From contig NZ_FNDS01000003.1 in assembly GCF_900099785.1 (NCBI RefSeq), positions 372,001-436,000 on the forward strand: DNA of 64,000 nucleotides, given 5' to 3'. This DNA comes from Pseudomonas panipatensis. Lineage in GTDB: Bacteria; Pseudomonadota; Gammaproteobacteria; Pseudomonadales; Pseudomonadaceae. Below are positions 21,067 to 30,065 of the stretch, piece after piece (positions within the stretch are counted from its first letter, which is position 1; each line of letters starts with the position of its first letter). The notes beneath the pieces were generated by a model. The model ran no database searches. It saw nothing but the letters and a program-made list of their open reading frames with translations, and was not told the origin of the DNA. Position numbers and translations under genes: made by a program.

Positions 21067-22179
21067 TTACTTGGACACGTGGGTCAGGTACTGCTCCAGG
21101 GCCACCGCGTAGTGGTCGGTGTACCACTCGTGGCTGAGCATGATCTGCTTGGGCAGGTTGTCCGGGTCGGTGCAGTTCAGGTGCCGGCTTTCCGCCGGGA
21201 TCAGCGCCGCCGCCGCCGGGTTGGCCGGGCCATTGCAGAACAGCTTGAACAGCTCCACCTGGGACTGCGGGTCCTGGGCGTAGGCGATGAAGCGCATGGC
21301 CGCGTCCTTGCCCGCCGGGTTGCCCTTGAGCACCCCCCAGTTGCTGCAGCCGAGCAGGGCGTTGTCGAAGCTCCACTTGATACGCCCGTCGCTGTCCTCG
21401 GTGATCACCTTGGCGCGGGTATTCCAGATCGCGCCCATGGCCACTTCGCCTTCGATGAGCAGTTGCTGGGTCTCCGCGCCGGAGCCCCAGAAGGCCAGCA
21501 CGTGCGGCTTGAGTTGGTCGATCTTCTTCAGTGCGCGCGGCACGTCCAGCGGGTAGAGCTGGCCGGGTTCGACGCCGTCGGCCAGCAGCGCCGCTTCGAG
21601 CATGCCGTTCATCCACTTGTACAGGGTGCGTTTGCCGGGGAAGGCCTCGACGTCCCAGAAGTCCTTCCAGGTCTTCGGCGCCTTGTCGCCGAAACGCTGG
21701 CTGTCGTAGGCGATCACATAGCTGAGCATGTAGTCGGCGATGCCGTATTCGTAGGCGAAGCCGGGCAGCACCTTGTCCCTGGCGACGATGCCGTAGTCGA
21801 TCGGCTCGACCAGGTTCTCCTTGCCGAGGTTCTGCAGGATCGAGCTTTCCGCATCGACCACATCCCAGCTCACCCGGCCGCTGCTCATCTGCGTGCGGAT
21901 GGCGCCCTCGGTGGGGCCGCTGCCGTCGATCTTCACCGGAATGCCGGTGGCCTTGGCGAAGCCCTCGGTCCAGGCCTTGCCGAACGCCTTGATCGCATCG
22001 CCGCCCCAGTTCACCACCACCAGCGGCTTGTCCGCGGCGAAGCTGACGCCGCTGCGCAGAGCCAGCGGCAGGGCGGCCAGCAGGCCCATGCCCTTGAGGA
22101 AGCTACGACGGTCGATTTGCCCGCGACGGGCCTTTTCCATGAGGACTTCGATGCAGTCTTGCTGGTGCGGATTGAACAT
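21067..22179 (-). CDS. Polyamine-type ABC transporter substrate-binding protein
   Basis: Extracytoplasmic solute-binding protein of 370 residues. The N-terminus carries a twin-arginine-type signal: DRRSFLKGMGLL at about residues 23-34, followed by a hydrophobic stretch and cleavage near SFAADK. Tat export is unusual but not unknown for this family. The mature part resembles PotD/PotF-like proteins (VVNWGGDAIKAFGKAW, then WDVVDAESS). It sits between the ATPase gene and the permease genes. Confidence 0.87.
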   Translation of the reverse strand: MFNPHQQDCIEVLMEKARRGQIDRRSFLKGMGLLAALPLALRSGVSFAADKPLVVVNWGGDAIKAFGKAWTEGFAKATGIPVKIDGSGPTEGAIRTQMSSGRVSWDVVDAESSILQNLGKENLVEPIDYGIVARDKVLPGFAYEYGIADYMLSYVIAYDSQRFGDKAPKTWKDFWDVEAFPGKRTLYKWMNGMLEAALLADGVEPGQLYPLDVPRALKKIDQLKPHVLAFWGSGAETQQLLIEGEVAMGAIWNTRAKVITEDSDGRIKWSFDNALLGCSNWGVLKGNPAGKDAAMRFIAYAQDPQSQVELFKLFCNGPANPAAAALIPAESRHLNCTDPDNLPKQIMLSHEWYTDHYAVALEQYLTHVSK

Positions 22180-22236
22180 GGGGGCAGTTCCCTGGCAGTG
22201 GGATAACGACGGAAATCGGTAATGGCGGTGCCGGCG

Positions 22237-23322
<1,086 letters not shown>

Positions 23323-23459
23323 GGTACTGACCTCGTCTTTTCTTGTTCTTGTCTGGTTCAGATGGCGAGGGGCCGACTGGTCGGTCACCGGCCCTTTTGC
23401 GCAGTATTGTCAAATCCTCCTTGGCTTCAATCGCGTTTTTTTGCCGTCATTGTCCAATT

Positions 23460-24383
23460 TCATTCACCAATCAGACTGTTCCGACTGCCTTTGCGGAACT
23501 GCTCGGAGAGCCGCAACTGGGCCGTCATCCAGGCCTTGAAGGCGCGCACGTCGGGGCGCTCGGTCTTGGCCGCGTCGGTGACGAAGTAGTAGCGGTTCGG
23601 CGGCTCGATGGCGACGTTGAACAGCCGCACCAGTTGCCCCTTGGCCATGGCGTCGCCGCTGACCAGGGCGTCGCCCATGGCCACGCCCTGGCCGGCGATG
23701 GCGGCCGACTGCACCAGGTGCGCGTCGGAGAAGACGATGCCATTGCGCACGTTGAGATCGCGTACCCCGGCGGCGGCGGCCCAGAGCAGCCAGTCGGAAT
23801 GATCGACCATGTGCAGCAGCGGCAGGTTGGCCAGGTCTTCCGGCGAGTCCAGGCCGCCAGCCGCGTTGAGTAGCGACGGGCTGCACACCGGGAAGGTGTC
23901 GAGGGTGGCGATCAGCTCCACATGCAGGTCCGGCCAGTCGCCGACGCCATAGGCGATGAACAGGTCGACGTCGCGGTTGCTGACGTCATCGGGAATCCGT
24001 GGCGAGACCAGGTTCAGCTCCACCTGGGGGTGGGCGCGCTGGAACTGGCCGATCTGGTGGCACAGCCAGTAGGTGGCGAAGCCCGGCGTGCAGCTCACGC
24101 AAAGGCGCCCGGCGATTTCCTCGGCGGCGCTGAAGCGCCGCGCCTGGTTGAGGATGGCCAGGGCGCGCTGGGTCTCGCGGGCGAAGCATTCGCCCTTGTA
24201 GGTGAGGACGATGCCGCGCCCGGCGCGTTCGATCAGCGCGGTGCCCAGGCAGTCCTCCAGGCTGTGCAATTGGTGGCTCACCGCGCTGCGTGTCAGGCTC
24301 AGTTCGCTGGCCGCGGCGGACAGGCTGCCCAGGCGGGCGACGGCGTCGAGCACGCGCAGGGCGGTCATCGAGGGGAAACGCAT
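23460..24383 (-). CDS. LysR-family transcriptional regulator (GcvA-like)
   Basis: Regulator of 307 residues: winged helix-turn-helix at about residues 5-64 (SLSAAASELSLTRSAVSHQLHSLE), then a co-inducer-binding domain of the GcvA-like subtype. It lies 3 bases after the AraC-type gene, so the two are co-transcribed, and upstream of the importer genes on the same strand. It probably controls the importer, the amidohydrolase-CobW pair or both. Confidence 0.9.
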   Translation of the reverse strand: MRFPSMTALRVLDAVARLGSLSAAASELSLTRSAVSHQLHSLEDCLGTALIERAGRGIVLTYKGECFARETQRALAILNQARRFSAAEEIAGRLCVSCTPGFATYWLCHQIGQFQRAHPQVELNLVSPRIPDDVSNRDVDLFIAYGVGDWPDLHVELIATLDTFPVCSPSLLNAAGGLDSPEDLANLPLLHMVDHSDWLLWAAAAGVRDLNVRNGIVFSDAHLVQSAAIAGQGVAMGDALVSGDAMAKGQLVRLFNVAIEPPNRYYFVTDAAKTERPDVRAFKAWMTAQLRLSEQFRKGSRNSLIGE

Positions 24384-24386
24384 GGC

Positions 24387-25466
24387 TTACTCCTGGTTCG
24401 TCTCGGCCGCGCTCGTCGGCGGGCGCGGGGCGGTCTGTCGGGCGCGCTGCTGGCGAAAGCCTTCCGGGGTGATTCCGGCATGGCGCAGGAAGGCGCGGTG
24501 GAAGCTGGTGACGTGCTCGTAGCCGAGCAGGAAGGCGATCTCCTGCAGGCTCATGCGGCTGGCCAGCAGGTAGCGTTCGGCGAGGGCCATGCGCACCTCG
24601 TAGAGCACGCCCTTGAAGGTCAGGCCGTGGGCGCGCAGGCGTCGTTGCAGGGTGTGCGGCGGCAGGCGGAAGTGCGCGGCGGCGCGTTCCAGGTCGGGCA
24701 GCGGCACGCGGGCGTTCTGCAACAGGTAGAAGCGCAGGTCGTCGGGCAGCGCCTCGCCGCTCTCGAAGCTGGCCAGGGTCGCCGCGCCCTGGGCCTGGCA
24801 CAGGCGCAGCAGCGAGGGGTTGGAGGTGGAGAACGGCCGCTCGTGGAATTGCCGTGGGATGCGCAGTTCGGCGCGCGGCGCGGCGAATTCGACGCGTCCG
24901 GGAAACAGCTCGGCATAGCACGCCGCATGGGGTGGCGGCGGGAAGGGCAGGCGGATCTGCATGTCGGCGCACTCGGCCAGCTCCGGCAGGCGCTGGCACA
25001 ACCAGCGCCAGGTACTGCTCAGCCATTCCTCGCAAAGTGCCTGGCACTCGGCCGAGCTGTAGGGCGGCAGGCGCAGGACCAGCACCAGGTGCGTCGCGTC
25101 CTCCTCGCGGGCCACGTGGATCGGGTGCGGCAGCAGGCCGGACGGCTGGCCCAGGGAGATGTCCCAGGAGCGCCGCAGGTTGGCCGCGCTGATCAGCGCG
25201 AAGCCGATCACGCCGAGGTCGAACAGGTTGTAGCGCTGCCCCAGGCGCAGGAAAAAGTCGCTTGGCCAGAGCAGCCCGGCGGCCTGGCGCAACAGCCGGT
25301 AATAGCGGGCGAAGGTCATGCCCGGCGCGGCGTCGCCAGGATCGACGGCAAGGCCGGCGAGCAGCGGCGCGAGCGGCGGCAGTTGCGCTCGCGCCTGCCA
25401 TTCTTCGACGAAGCGCTGGTAGAGCTGGCGGGCGGCGTAGTCGATCTCGGACTGCTGGTCGGGCAT
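24387..25466 (-). CDS. AraC-family transcriptional regulator (Arabinose_bd type)
   Basis: Regulator of 359 residues. The N-terminal 200 residues match the type found in OruR and ArgR-like regulators of amino-acid catabolism in Pseudomonas. The C-terminal AraC domain has two helix-turn-helix units (MSLQEIAFLLGYEHVTSFHRAFLRHAG forms the second, with the typical GY..S.F.RAF pattern). It is divergent from the amidohydrolase gene and probably activates it across the 103-base gap. Confidence 0.9.
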   Translation of the reverse strand: MPDQQSEIDYAARQLYQRFVEEWQARAQLPPLAPLLAGLAVDPGDAAPGMTFARYYRLLRQAAGLLWPSDFFLRLGQRYNLFDLGVIGFALISAANLRRSWDISLGQPSGLLPHPIHVAREEDATHLVLVLRLPPYSSAECQALCEEWLSSTWRWLCQRLPELAECADMQIRLPFPPPPHAACYAELFPGRVEFAAPRAELRIPRQFHERPFSTSNPSLLRLCQAQGAATLASFESGEALPDDLRFYLLQNARVPLPDLERAAAHFRLPPHTLQRRLRAHGLTFKGVLYEVRMALAERYLLASRMSLQEIAFLLGYEHVTSFHRAFLRHAGITPEGFRQQRARQTAPRPPTSAAETNQE

Positions 25467-25569
25467 GGCGATTCTTGTTATCTGAAGCTAGCGAGTTGTC
25501 ATCTTATGCTAGTCGGCGGCGCCGGACAGCTCCCTATACTCGGCGAAAAACAACAAGAGGAGCACCGCC
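25467..25569. promoter_or_regulatory. Divergent promoter region with candidate AraC operator
   Basis: A -10-like TATACT lies at 25535-25540, upstream of the amidohydrolase start. Two direct repeats, AAGCTAG at 25485-25491 and ATGCTAG at 25506-25512, are spaced by exactly 21 bases, the two-helical-turn spacing used by AraC-family dimers. No good -35 box is visible, as expected for an activated promoter. The amidohydrolase ATG follows AAGAGGAG. Confidence 0.45.
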
Positions 25570-27318
25570 ATGACGGCGCCCGATTCCTTCCGTTCCACCC
25601 ATTCACCTGCCCAACGCCATGCCGACCTGCTGTTGCGCAACGGCCGCTTCTACACCCTCGATCCGGCCCAGCCGTGGGCTGAGGCGGTGGCCATCGGCGA
25701 CGGCCGTTTCCTCGCCGTCGGCCGCCTGGACGAGCTGGAGCACCTGGTCGGCGCGCAGACCCTGGTCCACGACCTCGACGGCGCCTTCTGCATGCCCGGC
25801 CTGCACGACATGCACACCCACCCGGACCTGGCCCTGGCGCCGCGCTACGCCGACGACCTCGACGTCGGCATCGAGGACCCGACCCCGGCGCAGCTCGCCA
25901 CGGCCATCCGAGCCTATGCCGACAGCCATCCCGGCGACGGCTGGATCTACGGCCAGTACTGGGTCCGCTACACCTTCCGCGAGGCCGGGCTGAAGCCGGG
26001 GCGCGCCTGGCTCGACAGCATCCTGCCGGAGCGCCCGGTGGCACTGCTCGACCGCATGTGGGGGACCATGATGGTCAACTCCCGCGCCCTCGAACTGGCC
26101 GGCATCGATGCCTCGACGCCCGACCCGCGCAACGGCTACCTGGAGCGCGACGAGTTGAGCGGCGAGCCCAACGGCCTGCTGATCGACGGCGCCTACGCGT
26201 TGATCCACGCCGCCATGCCGCCGACGCCGGTCGAGGTGCTGCGCCGCGCCTACCGCGACGGCGTGCATTTCCAGAGCGCCCGCGGGGTCACCGCGAGCAA
26301 GTACGTGCACGTCTGCGAGCGTCGCCTGCAGGCGCTCAAGGAACTCGACGACGCCGGCCAACTGACCCTGCGCGTGGAAGCGGCGATCAGTTGGCAGGAC
26401 GACATCTTCCCGGTGCGCCGGCGCTGGCAACTGCTCAGCGGCGAGCGCCACTACTACCGCAGCGCGCGGCTCTCGGCGAACGCGGTGAAGTTCCACTTCG
26501 ACGGCACCGTGGAGCCGCGCTCGTCGTTCCTCATCAGCCCCTGGCCGGGGGAGAGCGCCTGGCGCGGCAAGCTCAACCTGACCCCCGAGCACATCACCGA
26601 CATGCTGGTGGACATGGATCGCCGAGGCATCCGGGTGATCGCCCACTGCACCGGCGACGGCGCCTCCGACGTGTTCCTCGACGCGGTGGCCGAGGCGCGC
26701 CGGCGCAACGGCTTCAGCGGCATCCGCCACCAGTGCGCGCACAGCACCCTGCTGCATCCGGGCAACCTCAAACGCTTCCGCGAACTTGAGGTGATCGCCG
26801 AATTCTCCCCGGCGGCCTGGTACCCGACGCCCTTCGCCAGCGGCGCGCGCTCCGGCTACGGCGCCGAGCGCCTGAAGCGCATCTACGACTACAAGGGCGT
26901 GCTCGCCGCCGGCGGCATCGCGGTGATGGGCACCGACTGGCCGGTGGCCTCCATCGACCCCTGGCTGGCGCTGGAAACCATGGTCACCCGGCAGAACCCG
27001 TGGAACGACGACCCGGCCTGCTTCGGCGAGCCGATCAGCCTGGAACAGGCGCTGCGCGTGGTGACCCTCAACGGCGCCTACGCCATGGGCCTGGAGGTGC
27101 TGAGCGGGAGCATCGAGGCGGGCAAGTCGGCGGACTTCATCGTCCTCGACCGCGACCTCTTCGCCCAACCGGCGCGCGGCTACATCCACCGCACGCGGGT
27201 CGAGCAGACCTTCGTCGAGGGCCGCCCGGTCTACGACCGCCGCGGCGCCTTCGCCGGCGGCCCGTTGCAGGCGCTGTGGCAGGGCGAGGCGCCGAACATC
27301 GAGGGAGGCGCGCCATGA
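25570..27318 (+). CDS. Amidohydrolase (YtcJ-like, amidohydrolase_3)
   Basis: Metal-dependent hydrolase of 582 residues, the usual size of the YtcJ-like group. The N-terminal beta-sandwich opens with LLLRNGRFYTLD; metal ligands are in PGLHDMHTHPDL, IAHCTGDG and GTDWPV, and the C-terminal sandwich ends with SADFIVLDRDLF. Substrates of this group include N-formimidoyl, N-acyl and imide compounds. The start follows AAGAGGAG. The stop overlaps the ATG of the CobW-family gene, a pairing that suggests metal supply to this enzyme. Confidence 0.88.
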   Translation: MTAPDSFRSTHSPAQRHADLLLRNGRFYTLDPAQPWAEAVAIGDGRFLAVGRLDELEHLVGAQTLVHDLDGAFCMPGLHDMHTHPDLALAPRYADDLDVGIEDPTPAQLATAIRAYADSHPGDGWIYGQYWVRYTFREAGLKPGRAWLDSILPERPVALLDRMWGTMMVNSRALELAGIDASTPDPRNGYLERDELSGEPNGLLIDGAYALIHAAMPPTPVEVLRRAYRDGVHFQSARGVTASKYVHVCERRLQALKELDDAGQLTLRVEAAISWQDDIFPVRRRWQLLSGERHYYRSARLSANAVKFHFDGTVEPRSSFLISPWPGESAWRGKLNLTPEHITDMLVDMDRRGIRVIAHCTGDGASDVFLDAVAEARRRNGFSGIRHQCAHSTLLHPGNLKRFRELEVIAEFSPAAWYPTPFASGARSGYGAERLKRIYDYKGVLAAGGIAVMGTDWPVASIDPWLALETMVTRQNPWNDDPACFGEPISLEQALRVVTLNGAYAMGLEVLSGSIEAGKSADFIVLDRDLFAQPARGYIHRTRVEQTFVEGRPVYDRRGAFAGGPLQALWQGEAPNIEGGAP

Positions 27319-28238
27319 GCATCCCGGTGAGCGTGGTCGCCGGCTTTCTCGGCGCCGGCAAGACCACCCTGCTGCGCCGCCTGGTGCGGCGATGCGCCGG
27401 GCAGCGCCTGGCGCTGATCGTCAACGACTTCGGCGAGCTGAACGTCGACGCGGCGATGATCGCCGAATACAGCGACGCGGTGTACGCGCTGCAGAACGGC
27501 TGCCTGTGCTGCACCCAGCAGGACGACCTGCTGGCCCAGCTCGGCCGCCTGGCAACGCTGCAGCCACGGGTCGAACGCATCGTCATCGAATGCAGCGGCG
27601 TGGCCGATCCGCAGCCGATCATCCAGGCCCTGGGCTATCCGCAGTTGCGCACGCGGATGCACCTGGACGCGCTCATCACCCTGGTCGACGCCGCTCGCCG
27701 ACAACCGCTGCAAGGCGAGTACGCGCTACTGGAACGGCGCCAGGCGGCGGCCGCCGACCTGCTGCTGCTGAACAAGGCCGACCTGGCCTCGGCGGCGCAA
27801 CTGCAGGCGCTGCGCCAACGCTTCGGCGACCTGCGACGGATGCTGCCAACGGTGCAGGCCGAGGTGCCGGATGAACTGCTCTACGGCGAGCACCCGGACC
27901 CGCGCCCGCAGCGTCTGCTGGCGGCGAGCCACGGCGATCATCGGCGGATGTTCGACAGCTGGACCTGGCGCCACAGCGGCCAACTCGACCCGCAGCGCCT
28001 GCGCGCCTGGCTCGATCAGTTGCCGGAGGGGCTGTTCCGCCTCAAGGGCCGCATCCAGCTCAGCGGTCGCGAGCAACCGTTGTGGTTGCAGTACGTGGGC
28101 GGCCGCAGCCAGTTTCTACCGGCGCCGGCGCCGGCGCCGGCGCAGGAGGACGACAACTGTCTGGTGTTCATCGCCAGCGCCAATGCCGGCTTGCGCGAGC
28201 AACTGGAAAACAGCCTGGCCACCTGCCTCGCGGCCTAG
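27315..28238 (+). CDS. CobW/COG0523-family GTPase (metallochaperone-like)
   Basis: G3E-family P-loop GTPase of 307 residues. Walker A is GFLGAGKTT, the metal-binding motif is GCLCC, and the base-recognition motif is NKAD. The C-terminal CobW domain holds HRRMFDSWTW. COG0523 proteins deliver zinc or other metals to client enzymes. The ATGA overlap with the amidohydrolase makes that enzyme the obvious client. A run of Pro-Ala repeats, coded by CCGGCG units at about 28120-28141, precedes the last 25 residues and marks a slippage-prone linker. Confidence 0.88.
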   Translation: MSIPVSVVAGFLGAGKTTLLRRLVRRCAGQRLALIVNDFGELNVDAAMIAEYSDAVYALQNGCLCCTQQDDLLAQLGRLATLQPRVERIVIECSGVADPQPIIQALGYPQLRTRMHLDALITLVDAARRQPLQGEYALLERRQAAAADLLLLNKADLASAAQLQALRQRFGDLRRMLPTVQAEVPDELLYGEHPDPRPQRLLAASHGDHRRMFDSWTWRHSGQLDPQRLRAWLDQLPEGLFRLKGRIQLSGREQPLWLQYVGGRSQFLPAPAPAPAQEDDNCLVFIASANAGLREQLENSLATCLAA

Positions 28239-28254
28239 ACCTTGCGCGCCTGTA

Positions 28255-28690
28255 TTGGATTTCGTCCCTCAACGCCAACCGACGCAGCGGTCAGTCCGTA
28301 GGATGGGTTGAGGAACGAAACCCATGCGGGGGCGGTGGAGATCGATGGGTATCGCTGCGCTCAACGCCATCCTACGCGGCGGTCAGTTCGTAGGATGGGT
28401 TGAGGAACGAAACCCATGCGGGTGGTGGAGATCGATGGGTATCGCTGCGCTCAACGCCGTCCTACGCGGCGGTCGGTTCGTAGGATGGGTTGAGGAACGA
28501 AACCCATGCGGGGGCGGTGGAGATCGATGGGTATCGCTGCGCTCAACACCATCCTACGTGCGGTCAATTCGTAGGATGGGTTGAGGAACGAAACCCATGC
28601 GGGTGGCGGAGATCGATGGGTATCGCTGCGCTCAACGCCATCCTACGTGCGGTCAATTCGTAGGATGGGTTGAGGCACGAAACCCATGCG
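28255..28690. repeat. Alternating inverted-repeat array
   Basis: Five forward copies of a 30-32-base element beginning GTAGGATGGGTTGAGG start at 28298, 28390, 28480, 28571 and 28660. Between them lie four copies in reverse orientation (28344-28375, 28434-28465, 28526-28557, 28615-28646), each the reverse complement of GTAGGATGGCGTTGAG... A fifth, decayed reverse copy lies at about 28255-28285. The period is 89-92 bases, so each forward/reverse pair can form a hairpin. The last copy abuts the pauB-like stop codon. It is non-coding, and the in-frame peptides reading VGWVEERNP are a by-product of the repeat. Confidence 0.88.
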
Positions 28691-28700
28691 GGGCAGGGGC

Positions 28701-30014
28701 TTAGCGGAATTTCTCCAGCAGTTGGTAGTACCACATGCCCGCCGCCAGCATCGGGTTGCCGAAGACGTCGCCGAGGGGCACTTTGACGTGCTTGCAGCGG
28801 GCGAAGGTGTCGAACTTTTCCAGGTCGCCGGTCATGGCCGTGGCCATGATTTCGCCCATGATGTGGCTGCTGGCGACGCCGTGGCCGGAGTAGCCCTGGC
28901 AGTACCAGACGTTGTCGGAGAGCTTGCCCAGTTGCGGGATGCGGTTCATCACGATGCCCATGGCGCAGCTCCACTGGAAGTCGATCGGCACGTCCTTGAG
29001 CGCCGGGAAGGTGCGCTCGATACAGGGCCGCAGTTCGCCGGCGATATCCCGCGAGTCGCGCCCGGAGTAGTTGGCGCCGCCGCCGAACAGCAGGCGGCCG
29101 TCGGCGGTGAGGCGGTAGTAATCCAGCACGAAGCGGCAGTCGTAGACGGCCAGGTCCTGCGGGTTGATGCGCTTGGCCAGGTCGCCCAGCGGCTGGGTGG
29201 TGACGATGCCGCCCATGGCCGGGAAGATCATGCCCTTGAGCTGCCGGCGTTCCAGCCTGTGGTAGACGTCGCCGGCCAGCAGCACCTGCGCGGCGTTGAT
29301 CCGCCCACTCGCGGTGACCACCGCCGGGCGCGGGCCGTGGATGATGTCCAGCACTTCGGAGTGCTCGAAGATCAGCCCGCCGAGGCTTGCCACCGCGCGC
29401 GCCTCGCCGATGCACAGGTTGAGTGGGTGCAGGTGCATGTTGCGGGTGTTCTTGAGTGCCCCGCAGTACAGCTCGCTGTCCAGGTGCTGGCGCACCCCGG
29501 CGCCATCGAGCAGGGTCACCTCGGTGCTCATGCCGCGCCGCACGGCTTCCTCGTAGGAGGCCTCCAGTTCGATCATGTGCGACGGCTTCATGGCCGCGTG
29601 CAGGTGGCCGAACTTGAGGTCGCAGGCGATGGCGTATTTCGCCACGCGGCGCTTGATGATTTCGTGGCCGCGCCAGCGCAGGTGCCAGATGAAGTCGTCG
29701 ACGTCCTTGCCGAGCCACTGCTGCATCTGCTTGCGCATGGCGCTGTCGCCGGAGAGGCTGCCGGTGACCTGGCCGCCGTTGCGCCCGCTGGCGCCCCAGC
29801 CGATCTTGTGGGTCTCGACGATGGCTACCTTGTAGCCGCGCTCGGCCAGTTCGACGGCGCTGGCGACCCCGGTGAAGCCGCCGCCGATGATGGCGATATC
29901 GACGTTCACCTCGCCGAGCAGGCTCGGGTAGTCGGTCTCCACGTTGAGGGTCGCGGCGTAGTAGGAGGGGGCGCGCTCGGCGGCGGCCTTGGCGGGTTTT
30001 ACTGCGGCGTTCAT
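28701..30014 (-). CDS. pauB2: FAD-dependent gamma-glutamylpolyamine oxidoreductase (PauB/PuuB-like)
   Basis: DAO-type flavoprotein of 437 residues. The FAD Rossmann motif is DIAIIGGGFTGVASAVELAERG at about residues 38-60 and the family motif GWGASGRNGGQV follows; the C-terminal part has GYSGHGV. In P. aeruginosa PauB enzymes oxidise gamma-glutamyl-polyamines made by PauA ligases. The ATG at 30014 follows GGAAC, and upstream in-frame residues are not conserved. It lies 51 bases after the ligase gene. The symbol is given by synteny with PA1565 next to PA1566; orthology should be confirmed. Confidence 0.82.
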   Translation of the reverse strand: MNAAVKPAKAAAERAPSYYAATLNVETDYPSLLGEVNVDIAIIGGGFTGVASAVELAERGYKVAIVETHKIGWGASGRNGGQVTGSLSGDSAMRKQMQQWLGKDVDDFIWHLRWRGHEIIKRRVAKYAIACDLKFGHLHAAMKPSHMIELEASYEEAVRRGMSTEVTLLDGAGVRQHLDSELYCGALKNTRNMHLHPLNLCIGEARAVASLGGLIFEHSEVLDIIHGPRPAVVTASGRINAAQVLLAGDVYHRLERRQLKGMIFPAMGGIVTTQPLGDLAKRINPQDLAVYDCRFVLDYYRLTADGRLLFGGGANYSGRDSRDIAGELRPCIERTFPALKDVPIDFQWSCAMGIVMNRIPQLGKLSDNVWYCQGYSGHGVASSHIMGEIMATAMTGDLEKFDTFARCKHVKVPLGDVFGNPMLAAGMWYYQLLEKFR

Positions 30015-30065
30015 GTGGGCTGTTCCTTTGTTGTTCTTGCGTCTGCTGGGCACCGCTGAGAGGCC

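Noticed and set aside
28324-28584. 86-residue open frame reading MGIAALNA / VGWVEERNP repeats
   Set aside because: It is a translation of the inverted-repeat array; both strands are repetitive and there is no ribosome site.
28298-28690. CRISPR-like repeat spacing
   Set aside because: Repeat units alternate in orientation and the intervening segments are themselves repeated, so there are no unique spacers; no cas genes are near.
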